Positions 15,553-27,300 of a stretch of DNA of 37,297 bases are shown piece after piece. Every line of letters begins with the position of its first letter. Position 1 is the first letter of the stretch. The DNA is from Spongiactinospora gelatinilytica. Lineage in GTDB: Bacteria > Actinomycetota > Actinomycetes > Streptosporangiales > Streptosporangiaceae. The stretch spans positions 1 through 37,297 of the forward strand of contig NZ_POUA01000029.1 of assembly GCF_003236385.1 (NCBI RefSeq). The letters are read 5' to 3'. The notes beneath the pieces were generated by a model. It was not told where the DNA came from. It saw only the letters and a list, made by a program, of their open reading frames with translations, and did no database searches. Position numbers and translations under genes: made by a program.

Positions 15553-16415
15553 TCAGTCCCGCGGCCTGCCCGGCGGGCCGAACATGAGGCAGCACAGCGC
15601 GGCGATCACCAGGGCCACGGCGCACGCCACGAACGCGGTCTGCATCGCGGTGACGAAACCGGTGGCGAACGTGTCGGCGGTGACGCGTCCGTACAGGCCG
15701 GCCGTGGCGGCGTCCAGGCCGCCCGGGGGTGTGGGCGGGCGGTAGTGCCGCGCGGCGGCGGCGCTGTCGTCGACGAACCGCGCGCGCAGGTGCGCGGGCA
15801 GCGCCCCGGCGCGCTTCTCGGCCTCCTCGCGCAGGGCCGAGGCGAGCCGGGCCGCCAGCAGCGCGCCCAGTACGGCGGTGCCGAGGACGCCGCCGACCTG
15901 CCGGATCGTACTGGAGACGCCGGACGCCTCCCCGGCCAGCCGGGGATCAAGGCCGTCCATGGTGGCCTGCTGGAGCGGCGCGAACGTCGCGCCGCCGGCG
16001 ATCCCGATGATGAGCAGGCCGGGCAGCAGGCTCCACGCGTCGGTGTCCGGCCCGGCCATGACGGCCGGCACCAGCAGGCCGGTGGCCAGCAGCGCGAGGC
16101 CGGTCATCAGGATGTACTTGCCGCCGAACCGGTCGGAAAGCCGCCCGGCGTACGCCGAGCCGACCGCGGTGAGCACGGCGACCCCGAACGCCCGGCCCCT
16201 CTGGCGGGCCGGGAAGATCGTCAGGATCGGCGAGATGACCTGCGGGAACAGCAGCGCGCCGCCCAGTCTCTGGAGCAGTCTGGCGGCCAGGAGCCAGGAC
16301 GGCGACCCGGCCAGCCCGCACAGCGCCGAGGCGGCGGTGAAGGTGATGATGCCGATCACGTAGAGGCGGCGGTATCCGAAGATGTCCCCCAGCCGCCCGG
16401 TGGTGATCAGCGGCA
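15553..16415 (-). pseudogene. MFS exporter (DHA2-type), N-terminally truncated and internally deleted
   Basis: The frame starts inside TM2-3 of a 14-TM drug exporter (PLITTGRLGDIFGYRRLYVI, LLAARLLQRLGGALLFPQVI). It reaches FPARQRGRAFGVAVLTAVGS and then jumps to YAGRLSDRFGGKYILMTGLA, which belongs near TM9, so roughly 150 residues from the middle are missing. The C-terminal half is well kept (ATFAPLQQATM, GEASGVSSTIRQVGGVLGTA, terminal TM). No normal start exists; the open frame upstream is only antisense to the small secreted protein gene. Confidence 0.8.
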
Positions 16416-16450
16416 CCGATGGCAGCCTAACACGGCGATTCGCCGTGATC

Positions 16451-16474
16451 GCCCCGGCGCGCGGGCGCCGGGGC
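16451..16474 (-). terminator. Hairpin after the secreted-protein gene
   Basis: GCCCCGGCGC at 16451-16460 pairs perfectly with GCGCCGGGGC at 16465-16474 around a four-base loop. It starts six bases past the stop codon of the minus-strand secreted-protein gene and is a good intrinsic-type terminator without U-tract. Confidence 0.75.
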
Positions 16475-16480
16475 GACGGT

Positions 16481-16897
16481 TCAGCAGGAGATCGTGGCGG
16501 TGGTGTCCACCTTGAGGTGTTCGACGCCCTTGTCGCCGACCAGGGTGGCGAAGACAGAGCCCTGGTAGTTCCCGCTGACGCACGGCACGGTGCTGTCGGC
16601 GGTGAGGGTCTTCGCCTTGCCTCGCTTCTCGCCGACCGCCTCGTTGTACGGCGCGTCATGGTGCGGCGTCAGCCAGACCAGCAGCCAGCCCACGTTGGCC
16701 GACGAGGTGGGCGCGCACTTCGCGCCGCCGGTGAAGCGGACCTTGCCGTCGACGACACTTGCCTGGTCGAAGAACAGCTCGCACTCCGGGTAGGTCTCCC
16801 CCGCCGGGGCGGCGTTCGCCACTCCCGCCGGCAATATGGTCAGTAGGCCGGTGGCGATCGACGCGGCCAGCATGGTGGATTTACGGATGCTTCGCAT
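16481..16897 (-). CDS. Small secreted protein with four cysteines, unknown function
   Basis: This 138-residue protein has a classical Sec signal peptide (MRSIRKSTM, hydrophobic core, cleavage after about ANA at residues 26-28). The mature part has four cysteines (PECEL, AKCAP, VPCVS and the final ISC), suggesting two disulfides, and is probably beta-rich. I do not recognise the family. Small secreted actinomycete proteins of this kind include protease inhibitor-like and structural proteins, but no specific motif decides. GGAGAG lies a few bases before the ATG, and the gene has its own terminator, so it is a single unit. Confidence 0.8.
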   Translation of the reverse strand: MRSIRKSTMLAASIATGLLTILPAGVANAAPAGETYPECELFFDQASVVDGKVRFTGGAKCAPTSSANVGWLLVWLTPHHDAPYNEAVGEKRGKAKTLTADSTVPCVSGNYQGSVFATLVGDKGVEHLKVDTTATISC

Positions 16898-17062
16898 GAG
16901 CTCTCCAATCCGGGCCGGATGCCCGTACGCATGACGGTCTTGTTGTCGAAGGAAAAAGTCAACATTTCAATCATTTTGTCCATGATCGCGGTCGCGTAAT
17001 GCGGGGTATGTCTTCCAGCGAATCCACCTCGCAGCGGTGTTCACGGACAGGAGCATCCGGAC

Positions 17063-18238
17063 ATGAGCGAAGCCCCGCGACTTCACACGGCCGGCACCGC
17101 CGCGCTGGACCGGGCGCGCGAGCTGCGCCCGCTGATCGCGAGCGAGGCGGCGGCGGGCGAGGCGCTGTGCAGGCTCACCACCCCGGTCGTGGAGGCACTG
17201 CGAGACGCCGGACTCTTCGGCATATGGGTGCCCGTACCGCTCGGCGGCGCCGAGCTGTCCCCCCGTGAGCTGATCGCCGTCTTCGAGGAGCTCTCCTACG
17301 CCGACCCCTCGACCGGCTGGGTGGTCATGGCCTCCGCGCTGGAAAGCGGCACGGCCGGCGCCTACCTCGGCGACGAGGCCGTCGAGCGGATGTTCAAGGG
17401 CCCACGGACGCCGATCTTCGCGGGCCAGGGCACCCGGCCGGGCACCGCCGTACGCGAGGACGGCGGCTTCCGGCTCAGCGGCCGGTGGAGCTTCGCCTCG
17501 GGCATGCCGCACGCCCAGTACGTCCACAGCCTCGGCGCCATCGAGGGCACCGGCGAGACCCGCATTTTCATCACCCCGATCGACGACGTCACGATGCTCG
17601 GCAACTGGGACGTCCTCGGCCTGCGCGCGACCGGCAGCATCGACTACGCCATCGACGGCGCTTTCGTACCGGAGTCGCAGACGCACGTCTTCGACCGGAA
17701 CGAGCCGCTGCGCGGCGGCGCGATCTACCGGCTGGGCATCCTCGACCTGGCGCTGATCGGCCACTCCGCCTGGGCGCTCGGCATCGGCCGCCGGCTGCTC
17801 GACGAGCTGATCCGGCACGCCGGGGCACGAGCCGGACGGCCCGGCCAGATCGCCGGCAGCGACGCCTTCCACGCCGACTTCGCCCGCGCCGAGGCGGCCT
17901 ACCGCGCCGCGCGGGCCCTGGTCCACGAGACCTGGGACGACACCGAACGCACCCTGGACTCGGGCCGCAGGCTCGACGTCCGCCAGGAGACGATGGTCCG
18001 GCTCGCCCTCAACCACGCCACCTGGACCGTCGCCGAGGTCGCCCGGTTCGTCTACACCTCCGGCGGCACCTCCGCCTTACGCGACGGGCTGATCCAGCGC
18101 CTGTTCAGGGACGCCCACGCCGGCACCGCCCACATCACCTCGGGCCCGCGGTTCCTCCAGGAGTGCGGCCGTGAACTCGCCGGCCTGGCCCCGGGCGAAT
18201 CCTGGCAGATATTCGAGCTGCAACCGTCGGGGACTTAA
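17063..18238 (+). CDS. Acyl-CoA dehydrogenase-fold flavoprotein (HsaA/DszC-like monooxygenase group)
   Basis: This 391-residue protein has the acyl-CoA dehydrogenase fold. The helical N-terminus includes EALRDAGLFGIWVPVPLGGA, the beta domain has GGFRLSGRWSFASGMPHAQY and WDVLGLRATGSIDYAIDGAF, and the C-terminal helical domain ends with FVYTSGGTSALRDGLIQRLF and DAHAGTAHITSG. This pattern is closer to flavin-dependent hydroxylases (Acyl-CoA_dh_2 C-terminal type) than to beta-oxidation dehydrogenases, so it probably uses reduced flavin from a separate reductase, which is not encoded nearby. The substrate is unknown. GGAG precedes the ATG by nine bases. It stands alone between the secreted-protein gene and the toxin gene. 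Confidence 0.85.
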   Translation: MSEAPRLHTAGTAALDRARELRPLIASEAAAGEALCRLTTPVVEALRDAGLFGIWVPVPLGGAELSPRELIAVFEELSYADPSTGWVVMASALESGTAGAYLGDEAVERMFKGPRTPIFAGQGTRPGTAVREDGGFRLSGRWSFASGMPHAQYVHSLGAIEGTGETRIFITPIDDVTMLGNWDVLGLRATGSIDYAIDGAFVPESQTHVFDRNEPLRGGAIYRLGILDLALIGHSAWALGIGRRLLDELIRHAGARAGRPGQIAGSDAFHADFARAEAAYRAARALVHETWDDTERTLDSGRRLDVRQETMVRLALNHATWTVAEVARFVYTSGGTSALRDGLIQRLFRDAHAGTAHITSGPRFLQECGRELAGLAPGESWQIFELQPSGT

Positions 18239-18357
18239 TTGCTTGTTCTGTACTGCAAAAAACCGGGGGGCGAGATCTGTCTTTTCGGTAAGTAGGCGTA
18301 TTCGTTCATCTTCGGGATCATGAGGCGCCGTTCCGGAGCCGCCTGCGGGAGATGAGC
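18239..18357 (+). promoter_or_regulatory. AT-richer leader before the giant toxin gene
   Basis: These 119 bases are clearly richer in A and T than the flanking genes and hold the only room for a toxin promoter. They include an A6 run and a G6 run around 18258-18271. I cannot name a confident -35/-10 pair. GGGAG at 18347-18351 is the ribosome site for the toxin start at 18358. No terminator hairpin for the upstream gene was recognised. Confidence 0.45.
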
Positions 18358-21300
18358 ATGGTCAATGAGGGATCGTCGCCGGACTACACGCGTCTTTTCG
18401 GAGAACTCCGCTTTCCCGAGCAGGACGACGCGCGGTCGGTCTGGTCGCCCGCCGCGTACTTCGTGGAACTGCTCGGGCTGCTGGAGGGGTCGTTCGACCG
18501 GCCTGAACTGCTGGAACGACGGCCCGATCTGAAGCGCATCGTGCTGGACTCCGACAACACCTTCACCGAGACCCCCTATCTCGACATCGTCAACGAGGTG
18601 CTGGAGCGCCTAGTCGGGAGCGATCCATACGAGACGCTGCGGCAGACCTCCTATCCCTTCGGGCTGCCCTTCTCGCTGAAATCCGAACGGCTTCGGGTGT
18701 GCCTGGAGCAGATGAAGGTGACGCCGGAGGAGCTGTACCGGCTGTTCGCCACGCACGTCGATCACGACGTGGCGGCGCGGGAATACCTGGAGCTCACCCC
18801 CGAGGACGTCGTGGCCGTCACCGAATCGAGCACGGACGCGGCGGTGCTCGGGGAGCGGTACGGGCTCGCGCCCGGCGAGACGCTCGCGGTGCTGCGGGAC
18901 GTGCGCAGGTTCACCGAGACGACCGGGCTGGACCACGCCGGGCTGCGGGAGCTGGCCGGGCTCGCCGGGCAGGGCGGGCTCGTCGTACTCGACGACGAGG
19001 AGATCGCGCTCTCCCCCGCGGACGGCGGCGCCGACCTGCCGCCGGTCTGGCTCGACCGGGCGCACCGGCTGATCCGGCTGGCCCGCCGTACCGGAACGTC
19101 GCTCACCGATCTCGACCTGATCCTGACCTCCTGCGCCGGGGGCCGGCTGGACCTGGCGGCGCTGCGCGCGGTCGCGGCGGTGGCGCGGCTCGGGCAGGCG
19201 CACGGGCTCGGCGCCGAGGAGGTGTGCGGGTTGGTCGTGCCCTGGCGTCCTGGAAAGAACGCGCAGGTCGAGGTGTGCGCGGGCGACATTCTCGCCCCCG
19301 CCAACCGCGACTACCGGTTCCGGCTGGCGGAGATGATCGACGTCGCCGAACCGGACATCGCGCAGATCGTCCGGCGCTACCGGGAGCACTACGCGGCCCG
19401 TGAGCCGAGCCCGTTCGACCGGGGGGAGGTCGGGCTCGCGGAGATCTCGCTGCTGCGCCGGGCCGGGCTGCTCGCGACGGCGCTCGGGGTCGGTGTGGAC
19501 GAGCTGTTCGACGTGCTCGTCGTACTGGAGGGCGATCCCTCGCTCCAGCGATACACCACGTTCGCCGTCCTCGGCGAGCCGGGGCCGGAGATCCGCGACA
19601 TGCACCGGGTGCTGGAGGGCGGCGCCGCGGAGCCGGCGCTGTGGCTGGCCCAGACGCTGTTCGCGGTCGTGGGCTGGATGGGGACGGCCGGGTTCGACAG
19701 CGCGGAGCTGGCCGAGATCCTGGGCGGCCGGCCCGATCCCGGCACATCGGACCTGGCCGCGCTGTTCCAGCGGCTGGGCGGCGAACTCGACGGCGTCGCG
19801 CTGTCCCCGCGGGCACTGGCCTCGGACCGGTTCGGCGAGCGGGCCGCGCAGGTGGTCCACGACGTGCTGGTGGCCTTCGACGAGGGGGTGGTGGCGGCCG
19901 TCGGAAGCCGGCTGCTCGAAGTCGACCGGGCCAAGGCCGAGGCCGCCGCGTACCGGGCGGTGACGGACCTCGGCACGATCTTCCCCTCGGACTTCAAGGG
20001 GCTCGGCCTGGGCGACCGCCTCCAGGGCAAGATCTTCCGCAACCTGGTGTACCGGGGCGGGCTGCGCGCCGACGGGACACTGGCGGCGGCGACGCCCGGT
20101 GACCTCGCGGGCGACTTCGAGCCCTGCCGCGAGGCCCTGTTCGAGGCCATCGCCGCCACGGTGAACGGCGCGGCGGCGTTCTACCCGTCCGATCTGGAGG
20201 GGTTGGAGGGCATCGGAACGTACCAGCGCGCCGAACTGTACGACAATCTCGTGTTCAACGGCCATCTCGACGAACAGGGCGAAATCCTCGACCCCGATTT
20301 CTTCCTCGACCCGGGCAACGCCGCCCGCTTCACCGTCAACGTGGACCTGACCGAGGCCGCCGGCCCGGTCGCCCGCCTCGTCCAGGAGCGGCTGGACCGG
20401 TTTCGCACGGACGCCCTCCCGCTCGACCCGGCGGCCCTGGCCGGACTGCGGCTCACCGATGCCCAGACGACCCGCCTGCTGGCGAGCCTGCGGTTCAACG
20501 GGCACCTCGACGCGGACGACCGCTACACCGACCACGTGGCGCTGCTCGACATCGCCCCGGCCGATTTCGGGCTGGCCGCGGAGTTCGCGGTCCTGCGCCC
20601 GGCCGTACTCGCCGCGCTGCGCGGCCAGATCGCGGCCCACCGCACCGCTCTGACCACCTTCGCCGCCGAGGACTTCGCCGGCCTCGCCGACGACATCGCC
20701 GCCACCAGGGTCTTCGCGGCGCTCGACGGCGTCGTCCTGGCGGGCGGCCGGGTGATCGACCCGCCGGCGTTCGACGACCCCGACGGCACCATCGCGCTCG
20801 GCCCGCAGTTCGACGCCGCCGACCAGCGGCTCGTGTTCGACCGGATCGCCGGGGTGCTGCGGGACGAGGCGCCCTACCGGCTGGACCCGGCGGCGCTCAC
20901 CCGCCTCGGCCTCACCGACGAGCAGCGCGCCGCGCTGCTCGGCCACCTGGTCCAGCAGGGCCGGATCACCGACCGGTACGCCGTGCCGCCCGCCTGGCTG
21001 GGCCATTTCGCCAGTGCCGACAACTCGCTCGCGTTCGAGCTGCCCGGCATGGCCGACTACGCCCGTGATGTCTTCTTCCTGCTGCACGACGTGGCGAAGG
21101 AGCTGACGGCCGCCGTCGCGGAGATCGCCGACCGGCTCGACGCGCTGGCCGCCCGGCAGGACGCGACACTGTACGGCTGCCTCGCCGACGTGCTCGGCCT
21201 CGACCCGGCCACGGCGCGGGCGCTGTGCGGGGCGGTCGCGGGCGGCGAGCGGGAGGCCCGCCTGCTGTTCGCGGCCCCCGCGCTCGACGCGCCCGAGCCC

Positions 21301-24300
21301 CCAGACGACCCGCGGCTGCGGGCGGCCCACCGCCGGATCCGCCGTTTCGGGCTGCTCGCCGCCAAGCTCGGCCTCGACGCCACCGAGGTACGCGCGGTCT
21401 TCGCCGACCAGGACCTCGCCGGCAAGTTCCCCGAACCGCTGACGCTGCCGCCGGGCGTCAACCGCATCCAGGCCCTGCTCGACGCGGGCGACGGCACGAT
21501 CCTGCTGTTCGGCGACGACTGTGGCTACTGGACCTACGACGCCGCCACCAGGGCCCGCACCGCCGAGGCGCGCCGCCCGCTCACCGACCTGTCGCCGCGG
21601 CTCGCCGCCCTGGCGACCGTGGACGCCGCGTTCGTGCGGCACGGCGTCGCCTGGCTCCTCGGGCGCGACACGGCGGGCGCGGCGCTGACGTTCACCCGCG
21701 AACCCGGCGGCACCCGGTGGGCCCCGAAGGCCCAGACCTGGGGAAAGGCGGGCGACGCCTTCGCGAGGATCGACGCGGCCTACAGCGACGCCGACGGCCG
21801 GGTCCACCTGTTCTCCGGGGGCCGGTACGTGCGCTACTCCACCGGCGACTACTCGGCCGTCGATGACGGCTACCCGCGCGACATCGCCGAGTGGCGCTCC
21901 CGCGAGGGGCTACCGGGTGCGAACGAGAGGATGGACGCCTGCTTCCAGGACGCCGACGGCGTCGTACACGTGTTCAGCGGCGACCGCTGGATCACCGCGG
22001 CGGGAGAGCGGCCCATCGCCGAGTTCTGGGGCCGGGACGCCCCGGCCACGGACCCCGGCCGCATCGATGCGGCCTACACCACCGATTCCGCCGTCCACCT
22101 CATCGCAGGCGGTCAGGTGCTGCGCTACTCCGACAGCCTGGAAAACCCCGGTGTCCGCGCCGACGAGGGCGCGCCGCGCCGCCTCCAGGGCGTCCCGCCG
22201 CAGTTCGAGAGCGGGGTGGAGGCCGCGTTCACCGACCCCTCAGGGGTGCTGCACCTGTTCAAGGGCGGCCGGACGGCCGCCCTCGACGGCACCGGCGCGA
22301 CCGTCGAGGCGACCGCGGAACGCTGGGGCCTGCTCGGCGGCCCGGCGCCGGGCGGCCGGATCGACGCGGCGTTCACCGGGCTCGACGGCCGCACGTACCT
22401 GTTCACCGGCGACACCTACGTGCGTTACTCCACCGCCGACTACTCGGCCGTCGACTCGGGGTTCCCGCGCGCGATCGAGGGCGACTGGGGCGGGCTGACC
22501 CGGGTGGAGGTGTCGTTCGTGATGGACGGCCGCACCTACCTGTTCGGCACCGGGGGTGTGCTGCTGGAGTTACCGGACTCCCACCAGGCCGACCTGGACG
22601 CCGGACGGCTCACCCCCGCGCTGCGCCTGCTCTTCCAGGAGCACGGCCTCACCCTCACCGGGATCGCGGGCGGCGCGGCGCGCTGGGAGCTGGCCACCGC
22701 CGAGGGCGTCACGGTCGCGGTCGCGCGGGAGGGGCGCAGGCTGAAGGCGCGTTCCGCCGACGACTCCCGCTTCTACGTGCGCTACTCCACCCGCGACTAC
22801 CGCACCCCCGACCCCGGCTTCCCCAAGCCGCTGTCGGACAACTGGTGGAACATGCCCGACAGCATGCTGTCCCGGCCGGTGGACGCGGTGTTCACCGGGC
22901 GCGACCAGCGCACGTACCTGTTCGCGGGTGACCGGTTCGTCCGCTTCGACGCGGCGCACCGCTGGTGGTCGGAGCCGATGGCGCTGCACGAGAAGTGGGA
23001 GAGCATCCCCTTCGACCGGATCGACGCGGCGTTCGTCGGCCTGGACGGGCGTACCTATCTGTTCTCCGGCGACCACTACGCGCGCTACTCCACCGCCGAC
23101 TACACCGAGATCGACGACGGCCACCCCGCCGCGATCTCCGACCTCTGGGCCCGCGTCACCAACAACCTCGCCCGCACCGGGCGGGTGGACGCGGCGTTCG
23201 TCCTCGACGTCACCGAGCAGGCCGACGGCGTGGACGTGCCGCGCACCCGCACCTATCTGTTCTCCGGCGACCAGTACGTGCGCTACACGGGGGCCGCCCT
23301 GACCACGGTGGACCCCGGCTACCCGCGCCACGTGTCCACGCTGTCCGGTGAGCCGGGCCTGGGCGCGCTGCCGGTGCGGCTCGACGGGGTGGACGCCGCC
23401 TTCTCCGACCGGCGTACCGTCTACCTGTTCCGTGACGGGGTGTGCCACGCGGTGTCCACGGCGTCCTACCGGCGCTACGACGACCTGCCGCTGGGCGACC
23501 TGCGCTGCGCCTTCGTCGAGGACGGCTCGATCGTGGCCGAGACCGGGGCGGGCTGGCGGCGGCTGTCGGCGCTGGAGGGCCGCGCCGTCGCGGCGACGCC
23601 GTACCGGCCGCGCGCGCTGCGCACGGTGCCGGAGCGGTTCGGCACGGGCCTTTCCGCCGTGCTGAACGGTACGGACGGCACGACGTACCTGTTCAGCGGC
23701 CCCACCTGCTACAACACCGAACTCGGCCGCGACTACCCGATCGCCGAGGAGTGGGGCCGCCCCCGCGACGTACTGCGCGAGACCGGCGCGGTGGACGCCG
23801 CGTTCACCGGCCGCGACGGCAGGACCTACCTGTTCAGCGGTGACCAGTTCGTCGTGCAGGCCGCGGGCGCGTCGCTCGCCGACGGCGACCCGCGGCCGAT
23901 CAGCGAGCACTGGGGCGGCCTGGAGAGCGTCGCGCTGGCCTACGTACACCGCGACCGGACCCACCTCTACAGCAGGCCCGACGCCGATGGGCTGGTACGC
24001 CTTGTCGTCTACTCCGGCTCCTCCTACGCCACGCCGGACGACGGCCACCCCGCCACCGTCCACGCCTCCGCCGTCTTCCCCGGCGCGCCCGGCGGGTTCG
24101 CCTTTCCCGACGCCGTGCTGGCCGAGGGGACCGGGCTGGTACTGCTGGCGGGCCGGAACTGCGTCTCCTACGACGACCGCGCGGGCCACTGGTCGATCGT
24201 CCGCCCGATCGAGCGGCTCTACCCCCGCTTCGGCCACGACCTGCACGACTCCGGCGAGCTGCGCTCGGCGCTGCGCACCGCCGACGGCGCCACCTGGTTC

Positions 24301-27300
24301 TTCTTCGGCGACACCTGCGCGGCCTTCCGCGACGGCGCGTTCGGCCCGCGCGTGCCGGTCAGGGACCAGTGGGGGCGCTCCCCCGATCCCTTCCCGGCCC
24401 CCGGCGGCACGATCGACGCGGCGTTCGTGTGGCGCGGCCGGCACACCTACCTGTTCTCCGGCGACCGGTACGTCCGCTACACCGGCGACGCCTACCGTGA
24501 CATCGACCCCGGCTACCCCAAGCCCATCGCGGGCGGCCTGCGCACCGAGGAGCCGTTCGCGCGGCTTCCGGAGTCCTTCGAGGACGCCCTCGGCGGGCCG
24601 ATCGACGCGATCGTCGGCAATGACCGCACCATCCATGTGATCATCGGCGGGGTCTGCCACACCGTGTCGCCCGCCCTGTCCGCCTCCTTCGCGCCGGACG
24701 CCCTCGGCCGGGCCCGTGACAACCTCGCCGAGACCGGCAGGGTGGACGCCGCGCTCGTCGCCGACCGGCGGATCTACCTGTTCTCCGGCGACCAGTACGT
24801 CCGCTACTCGGGCCCCGGGCACGCCCACATCGACGACGGCTACCCGCGCGCGCTCGGCGACCTGGCCGCCGAGCTGGGCCTGCCGCCGCTGCCGCCCGCC
24901 TTCCAGGACGGCCTGGACGCGGCGTTCGCCGGCCGCGACGGCGTCGTCCGGCTGTTTCGGGACGGCCGGTGCCTGTCCGGCGGGACGGTCACGCCGGTGA
25001 GCGGGAACTGGGGGGTGGTCCGCGACTCCTTCGACGCCGGTCCCCCCGACGCGGCGTTCACCGCGCCGTCCGGCGAACTGTACGTCTTCAGGGGCGGCCG
25101 GTACGCCCGTTATCCGGCGGACGGCGCCCTTGACCATGTCGAGCCCGGCTACCCCAGGGCCGTACGCGGCGACTGGGGCGACGCGCCGCCCGACTTCGAG
25201 AGCGGCCCCGACGGCGCCTTCGTCCTGGACGGCCGCACCTACCTGCTCAAGGGCGAGCGCTACCTGCGTTACTCCGGCTCCTACCACCTGGTGGACCGCA
25301 CCTTCCCGCAGGACTTCCGACACCGCTGGACGGGGACCGCCGACTACCGGCTGAGCGACGTGCACACGATCGTCCGTTTCGCCGCGCTGTGCCGTACCAC
25401 GCCCGCCGGGCTCGCCGGGTTCTTCGTGGACGGCGTCGAGGACCCCTACGCCTACCTGGCCGAGACGTTCGCCCGGCCGATCGACGAGGTGCGCTGGGCC
25501 CGGCGGAACATGGGCCTGCTGCGGGCCGGCACCAGCGAGCAGAGCCTGTTCGAGATCGAGTTCCTGCTGACCCTGGTGGACCTGTTCGCCGCGGCCGGCA
25601 AGGTGGGCACCGGCGTCGCGGAACTGTACGACGTGTGGGCGAAGATCCACGGCTCCGCCCCGGACCTCGACGCGGCGGCGGACGCGCTGCACGGCATGCT
25701 CCGGCGGCGGACCGCCGCCCAGGAGTGGCCGAAGGTGTCCGGTCAGACGCGCGACCGGCTGAACGTCCTCAAACGCGACGCGCTGGTCGCCCGGCTGACG
25801 CCCCGGCACGGCGACTCGCGCGCGCTGTACGAGCGCTACCTCATCGATGTGGACATGGGGCCTGCGGGCACGACCTCGCGGGTCCGCGAGGCCATCGCCG
25901 CGACCCAGCTCTACCTCCAGCGATACCTGCTCGGCCTGGAGACCGTCGCGCTGCCCGAGGGGGCCGACCCCGAGGAGGTACGCGACCGGCTGCGGACCTG
26001 GTGGACGTGGATGCGCGCCTACCGGACCTGGGAGGCCAACCGGAAGGTCTTCCTGTACCCGGAGAACTACCTGCGCCCCGAACTGCGCGCCCGCAAGACC
26101 CCGGCGTTCGCCGCCCTGGAGAGCGACCTGCTCCAGGGCGACATCACCGCCGAAACCGTCCAGGCCGCCTACAAGCGCTACCTGGACGAGTACACCGAGG
26201 TCTCCCGGCTGGCCATCGCCGGAGGCTACGTCTACCGGCCCGAGGGGTCCGGGCCCGAGGTGCGCCGGCTGGTGCTGTTCGGCCGCACCCGCACGGACCC
26301 GCCCCGCTACTACCACCGCTCCGCCGAGTTCCGCGACGGTGACAAGCTGTCGGCCACCTGGGAGCCCTGGCTGAAGGTGGACGTGCAGATCGCCGCCGAG
26401 CGGGTCCACCCGGTTCACGCCTTCGGCCGGGTGTTCGTCTTCTGGCCGGTCGTGGAGCCCGCCCCCGCGGGCGATCCGTCGGCGGCCACCGTGGTCGTCA
26501 CCGCGGGGGCGGACGGGCGGCAGCAGGTCGACGCCCCGCCGCCGCGGTACCAGGTGAAGATCTACTACTCGTTCCGCAACCTGAACGGCGAGTGGCTGCC
26601 CGCGCAGGTGCTCGCGGTGGACGCCGAACGCGAGGGCCTGATCGGCGACGTCGGGCTCTACGTGCAGGCGTCGCGGAAGGTGCCCGGCGTCAGCGACCAT
26701 GACGCGATCGTCGTCCGGTGCGCCTACACCTACGGCACGAGCGCGGTGGAGTCGGCGTTCACGCTGACGTCCGAGATGTACGGGCTGCCCGCCATCGGCA
26801 CCATCGCCCCGCCCCGGCCCGCCGACCTGGACCGGCTGTTCGACGAGCCCGCCGTCACGGCGGTCACCGAGGACGACGTCGTCCGGTTCAACGCGCCCGC
26901 CGACAGCCAGGACGGCCGCTGGTTCAGCGTGGACCACAAGGGCGGCAGCTTCCTGTGCCGTCCTGTCGCCGCGCCCGGCCGCCCGGAACCGCTCCAGGCG
27001 TTCAAGCCCAACACCGACCGGCTGCCCACCACCTGGGACCGGGTGGACGCCGCGTTCCGCCTCACCGACGGCACCCTGTACTTCTTCGACGCCGCCGGCG
27101 GGGTGTTCATCGCCGTGCCGCCCGGCAAGGTGACCTCGCAGCAGACCCGCAAGCGGGTCGCCGAGCGGTTCGGCGTCGCGGGCACCGCTCTGCTGCGCGA
27201 CGGCCGGGTGGACGCCGGTGTCGTCCGCGGCGGCGTGGTGCTCCTGTTCGCGGGCGAGGAGTACTACCGCTACTCGGCGACCCCCTTCGGCACGCTCGAC

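Noticed and set aside
13304..15745. Plus-strand frame of 813 codons across TetR and the remnant region
   Set aside because: Its translation is Arg/Gly/Pro-rich noise in every segment; the real TetR and remnants are in other frames.
18610..21807. Antisense open frame of 1065 codons opposite the toxin N-terminal half
   Set aside because: Same cause; the plus strand encodes clear TcA blocks with normal codon use, while the antisense product shows no motifs.
21766..25330. Repeat block considered as separate mobile or recombination repeats
   Set aside because: The repetition is at protein level (hemopexin-like units), with divergent DNA, and belongs to one continuous reading frame.
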